From: Terasakiella pusilla DSM 6293
Lineage (GTDB): Bacteria; Pseudomonadota; Alphaproteobacteria; Rhodospirillales; Terasakiellaceae
Reading direction: 5' to 3'
Assembly (NCBI RefSeq): GCF_000688235.1
Contig: NZ_JHYO01000018.1
Location: 22,148 to 86,147 of the forward strand
DNA: 64,000 nucleotides
In this document: positions 36,370 to 45,349 of the stretch, piece by piece
Layout: the number at the start of each line of letters is the position of its first letter
Position numbering within the stretch: position 1 is the first letter of the stretch
Position numbers and translations under genes: made by a program
Notes under the pieces: generated by a model
The model's input: only the letters and a program-made list of their open reading frames with translations
Told to the model about the DNA's origin: nothing
Database searches by the model: none

Positions 36370-38697
36370 TTATTTGAAGCCTGCTTTTGCAAGGGCTGCT
36401 GCCAATGCGTTATTGCCTTGGTCATCTGTTTCAGATGTCCGTGACTTCCCCTGTTTAAAGCTCTTGGTTGAGACTAGCTTATTTTTAGAAGGATGCGAAC
36501 CGTATTTTTCAGAAGGTGTACCAGACTTTTCCGATTTGCCTTCTGCTGCGGTGCGCATGGTCAACGAAATACGCTTGCGCGGCAGGTCCACTTCCTGCAC
36601 CGTCACCATCACCACATCACCCGGTTTAACCACCTCATGAGGGTCTTTGACAAAGCGATCTGCCAGTTGGGAAATATGTACCAAACCATCCTGATGCACC
36701 CCGACATCCACAAAGGCACCAAAGTTTGTCACGTTGGTCACAACACCTTCCAAACGCATGCCCGGCTTGAGGTCTGATGGTTTTTCCACCCCTTCCTGAA
36801 AGGTTGCTGTCTTAAATTCCGGACGTGGATCACGCCCTGGTTTTTCCAGCTCAGACAGGATATCTTTGACCGTTGGAAGACCAAACTTATCATCGGTAAA
36901 GGCCGCGGCATCCAACCCTTCCAAGACGGCCTTATTGCCAATGATGTGAGCGATGTCATTGCCCGCCTTGGCAATAATTTTTTCTACCACAGGATATGCT
37001 TCCGGATGGACGGAAGACTGGTCTAACGGGTTACTGCCATCGCGAATGCGCAAGAATCCGGCAGACTGTTCAAAGGCCTTTGGGCCCAGTCGCGAAACTT
37101 CCTTGAGTTGTTTGCGGTTATCAAAACGACCTTTCTCTTCACGAAAGCGCACAATGTTTTGCGCGAGCCCTTCGTTGAGGCCGGAAACACGACTTAAAAG
37201 GGCAACCGATGCGGTATTCAAATCCACGCCAACGCCGTTCACGCAGTCTTCGACCACGCCATCTAGCATACGGCCCAGCTTCACCTGTGACACATCATGC
37301 TGATATTGCCCCACCCCGATTGATTTCGGATCGATCTTCACCAACTCTGCCAACGGGTCTTGCAAACGCCGACCAATCGAGATCGCCCCGCGCAAGGACA
37401 CATCCACATCCGGGAATTCCTGCGCCGCATATTCAGAGGCTGAATAAACAGAGGCACCCGCTTCACTCACCACCAGCTTGGTCAGTTTCAGTTCAGGATA
37501 ACGCTTGATCAAGTCTTCTGCCAATTTGTCCGTTTCGCGTGAGGCGGTGCCGTTACCGATGCTAATCAGTTCCGCCTTATAGGTACGACAAATATGGGCC
37601 AGAACTTCGATGGACTGATCCCATTTGCGTTGTGGCTCATGCGGATAAATCGTTGTTGTCTCACAGACCTTGCCCGTTTGGTCCATCATGGCGACCTTTA
37701 CGCCGGTACGGAAGCCCGGATCAAGCGCCAGTGTTGCACGTGTCCCCGCAGGGGCTGCCAGCAACAAATCACGTAAGTTACGCGAGAAAACCAGAATGGC
37801 CTCTTCCTCCGCCGTTTCGCGCAGGGTTGTCAGGACATCCATTTCAAGGTGCAGGGAGATTTTGACCTTCCACGCCCAGCGCGCACAATCCTGCAGCCAT
37901 TTGTCTGCTGGACGGCCCTGATCCCGGATACCAACATGATGCGCAATGCGCGAGATACAGTCGAGGCCATCGCCCTCCCCCGTTTGCAGGGAGACTTTCA
38001 ACACCCCTTCATTGCGCCCTCTAAACAAGGCCAGCGCCCGGTGGGATGGTACTTTGTTCACCGGCTCACTATAGTCAAAGTAATCTTTAAACTTAGCGCC
38101 TTCGTTCTGCTTTCCGTCCACGACTTCGCTGACCACGCGGCCATCTGACCAGATATACTGGCGCAGCTCGTTCAACAGCTGGGCATCTTCGGCAAATCGT
38201 TCCATCAAAATCTGGCGGGCACCGTCCAGTACGGCTTTGGTATCTTCAAAGCCCAGTTCGGCATTGAAGAAAGATTGTGCCTCATCTTCCGGTGTTTTTT
38301 GCGGATCATCAAAAAGCAAATCAGCCAAAGGCTCCAACCCGGCTTCGCGGGCAATTTGACCTTTGGTGCGGCGTTTTTTCTTGTAAGGCAAATACAAATC
38401 TTCAAGCTGGGCTTTTGTATCAGCCAGCACGATTTGTTTCGTCAGCTCATCGGTAAGCTTGCCTTGCTCTTCGATCGATTTCAAAATAGAATCACGGCGC
38501 TCGTCCAATTCGCGCATGTAGCGCAGGCGTTCTTCCAACTGGCGCAACTGCGTATCGTCCAGCCCTTGCGTGGCTTCTTTACGATAGCGTGCGATAAAGG
38601 GGACGGTTGAGCCCCCGTCCAACAACTCGACAGCGGCGTTGGCTTGTGAAAGTGTGATCCCAAGTTCTTTTGATAAACGATCAAGGAGAGGCTGCAT
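36370..38697 (-). CDS. tex: Tex family S1 RNA-binding protein
   Basis: A 775-aa protein with the family order: N-terminal helical HTH region, YqgF-like nuclease-fold domain (for example [19 protein letters not shown]), helix-hairpin-helix region ([18 protein letters not shown]) and C-terminal S1 domain (about 650-720: [19 protein letters not shown]). Tex is a conserved nucleic-acid-binding protein implicated in transcription-related processes. The tail after S1 is Ser/Lys-rich. It is followed closely by a diguanylate cyclase gene. Confidence 0.95.
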   Translation of the reverse strand: MQPLLDRLSKELGITLSQANAAVELLDGGSTVPFIARYRKEATQGLDDTQLRQLEERLRYMRELDERRDSILKSIEEQGKLTDELTKQIVLADTKAQLEDLYLPYKKKRRTKGQIAREAGLEPLADLLFDDPQKTPEDEAQSFFNAELGFEDTKAVLDGARQILMERFAEDAQLLNELRQYIWSDGRVVSEVVDGKQNEGAKFKDYFDYSEPVNKVPSHRALALFRGRNEGVLKVSLQTGEGDGLDCISRIAHHVGIRDQGRPADKWLQDCARWAWKVKISLHLEMDVLTTLRETAEEEAILVFSRNLRDLLLAAPAGTRATLALDPGFRTGVKVAMMDQTGKVCETTTIYPHEPQRKWDQSIEVLAHICRTYKAELISIGNGTASRETDKLAEDLIKRYPELKLTKLVVSEAGASVYSASEYAAQEFPDVDVSLRGAISIGRRLQDPLAELVKIDPKSIGVGQYQHDVSQVKLGRMLDGVVEDCVNGVGVDLNTASVALLSRVSGLNEGLAQNIVRFREEKGRFDNRKQLKEVSRLGPKAFEQSAGFLRIRDGSNPLDQSSVHPEAYPVVEKIIAKAGNDIAHIIGNKAVLEGLDAAAFTDDKFGLPTVKDILSELEKPGRDPRPEFKTATFQEGVEKPSDLKPGMRLEGVVTNVTNFGAFVDVGVHQDGLVHISQLADRFVKDPHEVVKPGDVVMVTVQEVDLPRKRISLTMRTAAEGKSEKSGTPSEKYGSHPSKNKLVSTKSFKQGKSRTSETDDQGNNALAAALAKAGFK

Positions 38698-38778
38698 AAA
38701 TTCTTATCCTTTGTGGCACAAATTGCCTGCCAGACAGTCACTGGCAAGAGGGCATATTTAGTACAAAAGATACGCAAA

Positions 38779-38804
38779 AAAGGCCACCTTTAAAGATGAC
38801 CTTT
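38779..38804 (-). terminator. Terminator after cysH
   Basis: On the minus strand, AAAGGTCATC pairs with GGTGGCCTTT (two G-U pairs) and is followed by a T-run. It lies 25 bp after the cysH stop. Confidence 0.8.
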
Positions 38805-38829
38805 CACGGGATTTATTTTAACAATAACC

Positions 38830-39594
38830 CTAGATATAGATGGCTTCAAAGCTTGGCGATTTATGGATACCACATTCGGTTTTCGATTGACCCGACCATC
38901 TTCCGGCGCGTTGATCTTCACCGTCTTTTACCGCCCGTGTACATGGCGCACAGCCAATGGACGGATACCCTTTGTCGACCAGCGGATGTTTCGGCAAGCC
39001 CATGGCCTTGAACTCCGACACGACTTTTTCATAGTCCCAGTTATAAAGCGGATTGATTTTAAAACGACCGTCCGCATCCAGTTCAATCGGCTGCAAGGCG
39101 GCGCGTTCACTATTTTGAAAGCGTTTGCGCCCGCTGATCCACGCGGCATAGGGACCAAGTGCTTTTTCAAACGGCAGGACTTTACGAATATGACAGCAGT
39201 AATCTGTGTCGCGTTCATAAAGTGTGGCGTCACGGTCCGCATTTTGAAGGTGGATAGGTTCCGGCTGTAGCGTCTGAACGTTGGTCAGGCCCAAATGTTC
39301 CTCAATGGTCGCTTTATACTGCACGGTTTCTTCAAACAGATGGCCCGTATCAATAAACAAAATCGGTGTCGTTTTATCTACATCCGCCACCAGTTTCAAC
39401 AGAACCGCAGCCTCTGCCCCAAAAGAAGAACTCACCGCGATCTTGCCGTTAAATTCTTCCAGCAGAACCTTTTCCAACAAGGTATGGGAATCCAGCCCGT
39501 CATATTGACCGAGGAGCCGCGTCAAACGCGAAACAGCTTCCTGTGGGTCAGCAGCAGGTTTTGTAAATGAAACGGCACTGGAAGAACTGGACAT
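38830..39594 (-). CDS. cysH: Assimilatory adenylyl-sulfate (APS) reductase
   Basis: A 254-aa CysH/ThiI-type PP-loop enzyme that reduces activated sulfate to sulfite. The cluster-binding cysteines C133 and C134 (DYCCHIRK) and C215 and C218 (IGCAPCTRAV) identify the [4Fe-4S] APS-type rather than the E. coli PAPS reductase. The catalytic cysteine is C241 (KTECGIH). The PP-loop is at residues 55-60 (SSSFGA). Being Fe-S dependent, it relies on the isc system at the left of the window. Confidence 0.94.
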   Translation of the reverse strand: MSSSSSAVSFTKPAADPQEAVSRLTRLLGQYDGLDSHTLLEKVLLEEFNGKIAVSSSFGAEAAVLLKLVADVDKTTPILFIDTGHLFEETVQYKATIEEHLGLTNVQTLQPEPIHLQNADRDATLYERDTDYCCHIRKVLPFEKALGPYAAWISGRKRFQNSERAALQPIELDADGRFKINPLYNWDYEKVVSEFKAMGLPKHPLVDKGYPSIGCAPCTRAVKDGEDQRAGRWSGQSKTECGIHKSPSFEAIYI

Positions 39595-39630
39595 GATTTT
39601 CTCATCATTGGGTTGTTGGTCTGGAGGTCA

Positions 39631-39659
39631 TATGTACGCAGCCCGCACTAATTTGTCAA
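39631..39659 (-). promoter_or_regulatory. Probable cysH promoter
   Basis: On the minus strand, TTGACA (39654-39659) is separated by 17 bp from TACATA (39631-39636), with the cysH ATG 37 bp downstream of the -10. The -35 is perfect and the -10 is weak. Confidence 0.5.
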
Positions 39660-39761
39660 TTAATTATGTTAAATTCATTGTTTATACATATTTTTATTGT
39701 GTTTGAAGATTTCCCCTATTTACCGTACAAAGTCTGCCTCATTTGCAATGAAGGAAATCTC

Positions 39762-40457
39762 ATGAAAATGCTCAGCGGTCCCAGTGCCCTCCCTGAAAAT
39801 CAAGCCATCGAAAGTCTGGTTGTTATGCTCCACGGGTTTGGGGCGGATGGGCAAGACCTCATCGGGCTGGCTCCTTTCTTCAAGCAACACCTGCCTAAGA
39901 CGGCCTTTCATTCACCCGATGGCCCACAGCCCTGTGAACTATCGCCACTTGGGCGGCAGTGGTTTAGCCTGCAGCACACCGACCCGGACATGATGCGCCG
40001 ACGCGCTGAAACACAAGAAACGGCCTTTGAAGGTATGTATGAGGCAGCAAAAGACGTTGCCCCCTTGATCCAAAGCTATATTGAAGACTTACGCAGGCAC
40101 TATAACCTACCTGCCGATAAGGTCTGTCTGCTCGGCTTTTCTCAAGGCACCATGATGGCGCTGCATGTCGGCCTCCGCCAGACGGAGCCTTTCGCCGGTA
40201 TTGTCGGATTTTCTGGTGCATTGGTCGGCAAAAGCAAATTACCTGACGATCTCACCTCCGCCTGCCCCGTCTTGCTGATCCATGGGGAGGGCGATGAAAT
40301 GCTGCCTGTTCATGCCGTTGATCTTGCAGAGGAAGGCTTATCCAATGCTGGCGTCTCCGTAGAAGTTATGCGCCGGCCATATCTTCCCCATTCAATTGAT
40401 GCGGAAGGGGCAACTGCCGCCGCCGAATTTATACAGGCACGTTTTAGACAGGCATAA
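39762..40457 (+). CDS. Carboxylesterase/phospholipase-family alpha/beta hydrolase
   Basis: A 231-aa serine hydrolase of the YtpR/estB-like carboxylesterase group. The oxyanion motif HGFGADG (24-30) precedes the nucleophile S127 in GFSQG. An acid lies in the segment HGEGDEMLP and a histidine in the tail (PHSIDAEG). The start at 39762 is chosen because of the AAGGAA about 6 nt upstream; an in-frame ATG at 39666 adds an unlikely 32 residues. No signal peptide is seen, so it is cytoplasmic. The substrate is unknown. Confidence 0.88.
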   Translation: MKMLSGPSALPENQAIESLVVMLHGFGADGQDLIGLAPFFKQHLPKTAFHSPDGPQPCELSPLGRQWFSLQHTDPDMMRRRAETQETAFEGMYEAAKDVAPLIQSYIEDLRRHYNLPADKVCLLGFSQGTMMALHVGLRQTEPFAGIVGFSGALVGKSKLPDDLTSACPVLLIHGEGDEMLPVHAVDLAEEGLSNAGVSVEVMRRPYLPHSIDAEGATAAAEFIQARFRQA

Positions 40458-40460
40458 AAA

Positions 40461-40483
40461 AAGGGGCGAACACCGCCCCTTTC
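40461..40483. terminator. Terminator between convergent esterase and STAS genes
   Basis: AAAGGGGCG pairs with CGCCCCTTT around a 5-nt loop. The A-run on the left and T-run on the right make it usable on both strands. Confidence 0.9.
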
Positions 40484-40504
40484 TTACTCAACTTTGAGAC
40501 CCGA

Positions 40505-40810
40505 TTAATCTTCGAATGGGATCAAAGCATCAAACTTTGCAATTTCCAACATGCGACGGACTTGACCGTCAGCTTTGCGAATAGAAATTGTGAAAGGACG
40601 CCCCACTGTCGCATCTCTCAGAAGCATCAGCATACCCAGACCAGCAGAATCGATAAATTCCAGACCGCTCAGATCAAAGACACATTTTGACCCACTATAT
40701 TCTTTCAGATCATCAACAATCTTACGAAACACAACGTTGTCAGAGAACGTCAAGCGCCCCTGAAGGTACAATTCCTTTGTGGTTTCGTCGCCGCGAATAC
40801 TGTACTCCAT
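40505..40810 (-). CDS. STAS-domain anti-sigma factor antagonist
   Basis: A 101-aa single STAS domain. The conserved serine that is phosphorylated in SpoIIAA-like proteins is S55 in LEFIDSAGLGML. Stand-alone STAS proteins usually work in partner-switching with an anti-sigma kinase or a SpoIIE-type phosphatase. No such partner is in this window. It is upstream on the minus strand of nothing but the terminator, while the adjacent atypical response regulator and c-di-GMP gene are on the same strand, suggesting a signalling module. Confidence 0.9.
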   Translation of the reverse strand: MEYSIRGDETTKELYLQGRLTFSDNVVFRKIVDDLKEYSGSKCVFDLSGLEFIDSAGLGMLMLLRDATVGRPFTISIRKADGQVRRMLEIAKFDALIPFED

Positions 40811-40959
40811 GTCTTTTCCTCATACATTGAACAGTGTTTATTTTTATCTTATTTAACAACATACCCTTTTTCAGAGCATCTTCCAACATTTTCGACGTCT
40901 ATTTTGTATTTTTTATATACTAGAGCGCTACAGATACGCAATCACACGTAACTTCTAAT

Positions 40960-41892
40960 TTAATTCTTATATTTTTCCTGAACCGACGATCTGATTTTAT
41001 GCGCCACATTGGAAGTGTTTGAATTTGTCTTGAAAGTTGCTGATAGCGCAGCAGATAACTCTGGCAACAATTCCAAGTCTTTATGCTTAGGTGCCGTGCC
41101 GCTGTTCCACAATGATTTGGTCACAGTCTCTAAGGTGCCAGCCAGATCGGAAATATGTTTAAAATCGCTTTCTTCCAATCGGTCGATAATGTCACGGCTG
41201 ACTTTCAACAAACGAACGACCATCTCCATACTTTGCTTATTGATCTCGCTGTTTTCATAGGCAGGTACAATACGATCCACCAGATAGCCGACCTGAAAGA
41301 CATGCCGTTCAATCTTCTGCGCGTTGATATCCCACAGCGCCTTCTTGATCTCACGCTGAAATTTTTGCGGATTGAAGTTGCCCTTGGCTTTTTCTGCAAT
41401 TGTATTGGGGACTTGAACGGAAGGGATTTGCTGCGTGCCCGGTCGAGCAGCTTTGCGGCGATCCGGACCGATATAATCGGTTGTTACAACGAAAGGCTTG
41501 CGCTTTTCAATCAGATATTCAACACGGTTAATCACCTTACCGGCAACAACAGGCTTTATCTGCAAATCATCCAAGCCCGCCTCTGACGCTTTACGGACAA
41601 TTTCCTCGTTCGGTTCTTCAATGAACAGGATAACACCCAAAAAAGGGTTCGGCCCCAATTGGTTGTGACGCACGCGTTTTACCAAGTCACAGACATCGCC
41701 ATCCAGATTAATATCACAAAGCAACACATCCGGGTTGCTGTAACGAATAACCTCTTCCAGTGTTTCGATGTCACCCGCGTCAACCATTCCGCGGTATCCG
41801 TGCTGCCCCAAAACCCCTTTCAAGCTGGATCTCAACTGACGGTTTGCGTCCGCTATCACCAACTTGATATTTTCGATTTGGTACTTGGGCAT
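40960..41892 (-). CDS. Atypical response regulator
   Basis: A 310-aa protein with an N-terminal receiver domain (about 8-125). The phosphoacceptor is D60 (VLLCDINL) and the conserved Lys is K113 (QIKP). No DNA-binding or catalytic domain follows. Instead there is a linker with the YIGPDRR motif (140-146), common after receivers, and a helical C-terminal region (about 170-300) of unknown function. It may act through protein contacts. It follows the REC-PAS-GGDEF-EAL gene by 85 bp on the same strand and precedes the STAS gene, so the three probably form one signalling unit. Confidence 0.85.
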   Translation of the reverse strand: MPKYQIENIKLVIADANRQLRSSLKGVLGQHGYRGMVDAGDIETLEEVIRYSNPDVLLCDINLDGDVCDLVKRVRHNQLGPNPFLGVILFIEEPNEEIVRKASEAGLDDLQIKPVVAGKVINRVEYLIEKRKPFVVTTDYIGPDRRKAARPGTQQIPSVQVPNTIAEKAKGNFNPQKFQREIKKALWDINAQKIERHVFQVGYLVDRIVPAYENSEINKQSMEMVVRLLKVSRDIIDRLEESDFKHISDLAGTLETVTKSLWNSGTAPKHKDLELLPELSAALSATFKTNSNTSNVAHKIRSSVQEKYKN

Positions 41893-41977
41893 CGTTGTTT
41901 CTTACACCTGATCATTCTACATGCAAGCACCGTATACCCTAGGTTGGAGATCAACTACAACATAATAAAGCACCCAC

Positions 41978-44035
41978 CTAGGAAACCGTCATCTTGAACG
42001 TGATAAATTCAGCCTTTGAAACAGGACGGCTGAAATAATACCCCTGCAACAAGTCACATTTTCCATTGCGTAAAAATTCCAACTGATCGAGCGTTTCCAC
42101 ACCTTCTGCAACAACGCGCATACTAAGACTATGCGCCATTGCGATCATCGCATTTGCCAAGGCCATGTCGTCCTTATCTTCCGGGATATCACGCACAAAG
42201 GTCCGATCAATCTTCAAGGTCTGGAACGGATACCTCTTTAGATAGCTTAACGAGGAATATCCGGTCCCAAAATCATCCACCGCCAGTTTAACACCCAATG
42301 CATCCAGCCCGTTTAAACAAGCCAACGTGTCATCGGTATCATGCAGGCAAACGCTTTCGGTCATCTCAACAACCAAATACTTGGGGTCAATCAGGTTTTC
42401 TTTCAATGCTTTTTCAATATCAGCAACCAAAGTTCCCGACCAAACTTGTTGCGGTGAAACATTGATCGTCACGTAAAAGTTCTCGAACTCCAGATCATGG
42501 AAGTCCCGTAAACACCGACACGCTTCTTCAATAACCCAGCGCCCGATCGGGACAATCAATCCGGTTTCTTCAGCCAGCGGGATAAACTGATCTGGGAAAA
42601 TCATTCCCTGTACGGGATGTTCCCAACGCAACAACGCTTCGGCACCAATCACCGACGAGGTTTGCCCATCCACAATAGGCTGGAAGTACAAACAGAGTTC
42701 TTTATTCTCCAACGCTTTTCGTAAACCGCTTTCCATCTGCAAACGTTCTTCGGCACGGTCATTCATATGAGAGGTAAAGAAGTTAAACCCGTTTCGCCCC
42801 TCTTCCTTGGCTTTACTCAAGGCCGCTTCAGAATTTCTAAAAAGCAGCGACTGATTAACACCATCTTCAGGATAAATCGCCACACCCGCACTGATGGTCG
42901 TGAAAATGTCGTGATCTGCGATCGAAAGCGACCTGGAAAAAGCCTCTAGAATACGACTGATCAGGCTTTCCGCCTCACTAACAGCGCCCATCTCGGGAAT
43001 AACGATGGCAAATTCGTCACCACTCACCCGCCCGATGGTTTGCCCCGGTCCCAGGCACCCCTTGATCCGTTCCACTGCCATGCGCAGCACTTGATCGCCA
43101 ACCGCATGCCCAAGGGAGTCATTTACTTTTTTAAAGTTATCGATATCCACGACGATCAGCGCAGCCATCTCCGAGCGTTCCAGCGCTTGGCCCAGACGAT
43201 CCAATGTCAAATCACGGTTCGCCAGTCCTGTCAGGTCATCAAAATTTGCCTGTCTATAAAGCTGTTCTTCCGCTTCCTTACGGTATGTAATGTCTTCTTT
43301 GGAGATCAAAAGGTTGGTCAAGGCGCCCGCTTCATCCCGGATCGGGGCAACAGTGACATATTCCCAGAAGACTTCGCCGTTTTTGCGATTGTTACAGAAT
43401 TCGCCGCGCCATTCCTTGCCGTTATTGACCGCATCCCACACTTGCGCGTTTTGATCCAAGGACACAAAATCGCCCGCCATCACATCCGGCAAGTTCCCCA
43501 ACACTTCATTGCGGGTATAGCCGGTGACACGCTCATAGGTCGGGTTCACATATTCCACACGGCCCTTGCTGTCCGTAATCATGACACTGACCGGACTTTG
43601 CTGAACCGCGCGAAACAGTTTTTTCAGCGTACTTTCCGCGCGTTTACGCTCACTGCGCATTTTGACTTCGCGCAACTCCCGTTCAATCGCAGGGACAAGG
43701 CGCGCCAGATCATTTTTTTCCAGAAAATCATGGGCTCCGGCTTTTAACAGAGTGACAACATCCTTTGCGGCCACCGCCCCTGACAGGATAATAAAAGGCA
43801 AATCCGTTTCGTGGTGATTGACAATTTCCAACGCCGCCGGTGCATTAAAATTCGGCAGATTATAATCGGACAACACAAGATCCCATTTCTCGTTATCCAA
43901 CCGCGCCAAAAAGTCCTCGGCGGTTTCAACCCGCGTCATATCGACATTGAGCCCCCCACGGCGCAACTCAAGATACAGGAGTTCCGCATCGTCTTCATTA
44001 TCTTCAACCAAGAGAACTTTCAGATCTTTTGCCAT
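41978..44035 (-). CDS. REC-PAS-GGDEF-EAL response regulator
   Basis: A 685-aa protein with a receiver domain (phosphoacceptor D57 in VLSDYNLP), a PAS domain (about 140-260), a GGDEF domain (about 272-430) and an EAL domain (about 440-680). The GGDEF motif is SGDEF, without an I-site, so cyclase activity is uncertain. The EAL residues look complete (EALLRWE, INVSPQQ, EMTES, DDFGTGYSS, LKIDRTF, EGVET, QGYYFSRP), so phosphodiesterase activity is likely. A receiver links it to a kinase, possibly the nearby hybrid kinase at 45339. Confidence 0.92.
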   Translation of the reverse strand: MAKDLKVLLVEDNEDDAELLYLELRRGGLNVDMTRVETAEDFLARLDNEKWDLVLSDYNLPNFNAPAALEIVNHHETDLPFIILSGAVAAKDVVTLLKAGAHDFLEKNDLARLVPAIERELREVKMRSERKRAESTLKKLFRAVQQSPVSVMITDSKGRVEYVNPTYERVTGYTRNEVLGNLPDVMAGDFVSLDQNAQVWDAVNNGKEWRGEFCNNRKNGEVFWEYVTVAPIRDEAGALTNLLISKEDITYRKEAEEQLYRQANFDDLTGLANRDLTLDRLGQALERSEMAALIVVDIDNFKKVNDSLGHAVGDQVLRMAVERIKGCLGPGQTIGRVSGDEFAIVIPEMGAVSEAESLISRILEAFSRSLSIADHDIFTTISAGVAIYPEDGVNQSLLFRNSEAALSKAKEEGRNGFNFFTSHMNDRAEERLQMESGLRKALENKELCLYFQPIVDGQTSSVIGAEALLRWEHPVQGMIFPDQFIPLAEETGLIVPIGRWVIEEACRCLRDFHDLEFENFYVTINVSPQQVWSGTLVADIEKALKENLIDPKYLVVEMTESVCLHDTDDTLACLNGLDALGVKLAVDDFGTGYSSLSYLKRYPFQTLKIDRTFVRDIPEDKDDMALANAMIAMAHSLSMRVVAEGVETLDQLEFLRNGKCDLLQGYYFSRPVSKAEFITFKMTVS

Positions 44036-44200
44036 GAGTTAAACTCTTATTGTGGTTTACCTTTAGGTTGATATCACCCGCCCGACTATAGGTTGTCAAC
44101 CCCACTGCCCGTAAATTGTACTCTTTCATAATTCTTGACAGGCGTAAACTGAAAGGTCATCACCGTATATGAAACAAAACACGAAGCGGATAGCTCAGAC

Positions 44201-45349
44201 ATGAATAATGACGAAGAACTTTTTCCTCAGATTTCCCAATGGTTTTCAAGCCTGAACACCCATATGGATGATACCGCAGCCAATATCTCCGAAATGCCAT
44301 ACGGTAATGAGATGGGCGCCTTCACCATTCTGCTCGTTTTTCTTGTTCTGCGTACAGTTTTCACCAAAATTGTAATGAGCATTCTACGCCGCGTCGCCAA
44401 ACGCACAGAAAACACCATTGATGACGAGATTGTCGAGGTCTCCGAAAAGCCGGTCAACTTCCTGATTGTCGTCATAGGTCTATCGCTCTCCATCAATGCG
44501 TTGGAACTTCCAAACAATTGGACCAATTTCACCGACCCGCTTATCGCCTCCCTTTATACCTATACTCTGTTCTGGCTGTTTTTCTGCATGATCGCGCCGT
44601 TAACACGCGCGCTCTTTACCGTGGGCAACCGCTTTGGGCGCAAAGTCAACGAAGACTTGCAGCATTTTTCCATGCGCACAGTCGAGGTAATCATCATCGT
44701 GATTGGCGGAGTTGCGATATTGGAGCAATGGGACATCAATGTTTCCGCCTTCCTGGGTGGTATCGGTCTTGCCGGTATGGCCATTGCCTTGGCCGCCAAA
44801 GACACTGTTGCCAACCTGTTTGGCACCCTGATGATCTTTACCGATAAAACCTTCCATAAAGGCGACTGGATTCAAACCCCGGAAGTGGAAGGCACGGTCG
44901 AGCTGATCGGTCTACGTGCCACAAAGGTGCGCACCTTTGCCAAAGCACTGGTCAATGTCCCCAACGCGAAAATGGCAGATAGTTCGATCACCAACTGGTC
45001 GCGTATGACCAACCGCCGTATCAAAATGACCATTGGTGTGGAATACCGCACCACTGCCGATCAGCTGGAACGGATCATCGCGCGTTTTCGTGACTTTCTC
45101 TCCAACGATCCCAATGTGGAACGTCCCGAACGTGTGCCGCAAATGGTGCATTTGTCCGATTTTGGGGCCAGCAGCATCAACATCAACCTGTATTACTTCA
45201 CCATCACCACAAACTGGGAAGAATGGCGCCAAATCCAAAGCGACCATATCATCGCCTTTAAAAAGATTGTGGAAGAAGAAGGCAGCGCCTTTGCCTTCCC
45301 AAGCCGGACCATCTACGTGGATAATCCCAACACGTCGATTATGGACTGA
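44201..45349 (+). CDS. Mechanosensitive ion channel, MscS family
   Basis: A 382-aa MscS-type channel. Four hydrophobic segments lie in the N-terminal half (about 40-200). The pore-lining helix has the Gly/Ala pattern of MscS (LGGIGLAGMAIALAAKDTVANLFG, about 185-210). The cytoplasmic beta and alpha/beta domains (about 220-380) follow. The family opens under membrane tension on hypo-osmotic shock. It overlaps the convergent hybrid kinase gene by 11 bp. Confidence 0.9.
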   Translation: MNNDEELFPQISQWFSSLNTHMDDTAANISEMPYGNEMGAFTILLVFLVLRTVFTKIVMSILRRVAKRTENTIDDEIVEVSEKPVNFLIVVIGLSLSINALELPNNWTNFTDPLIASLYTYTLFWLFFCMIAPLTRALFTVGNRFGRKVNEDLQHFSMRTVEVIIIVIGGVAILEQWDINVSAFLGGIGLAGMAIALAAKDTVANLFGTLMIFTDKTFHKGDWIQTPEVEGTVELIGLRATKVRTFAKALVNVPNAKMADSSITNWSRMTNRRIKMTIGVEYRTTADQLERIIARFRDFLSNDPNVERPERVPQMVHLSDFGASSININLYYFTITTNWEEWRQIQSDHIIAFKKIVEEEGSAFAFPSRTIYVDNPNTSIMD

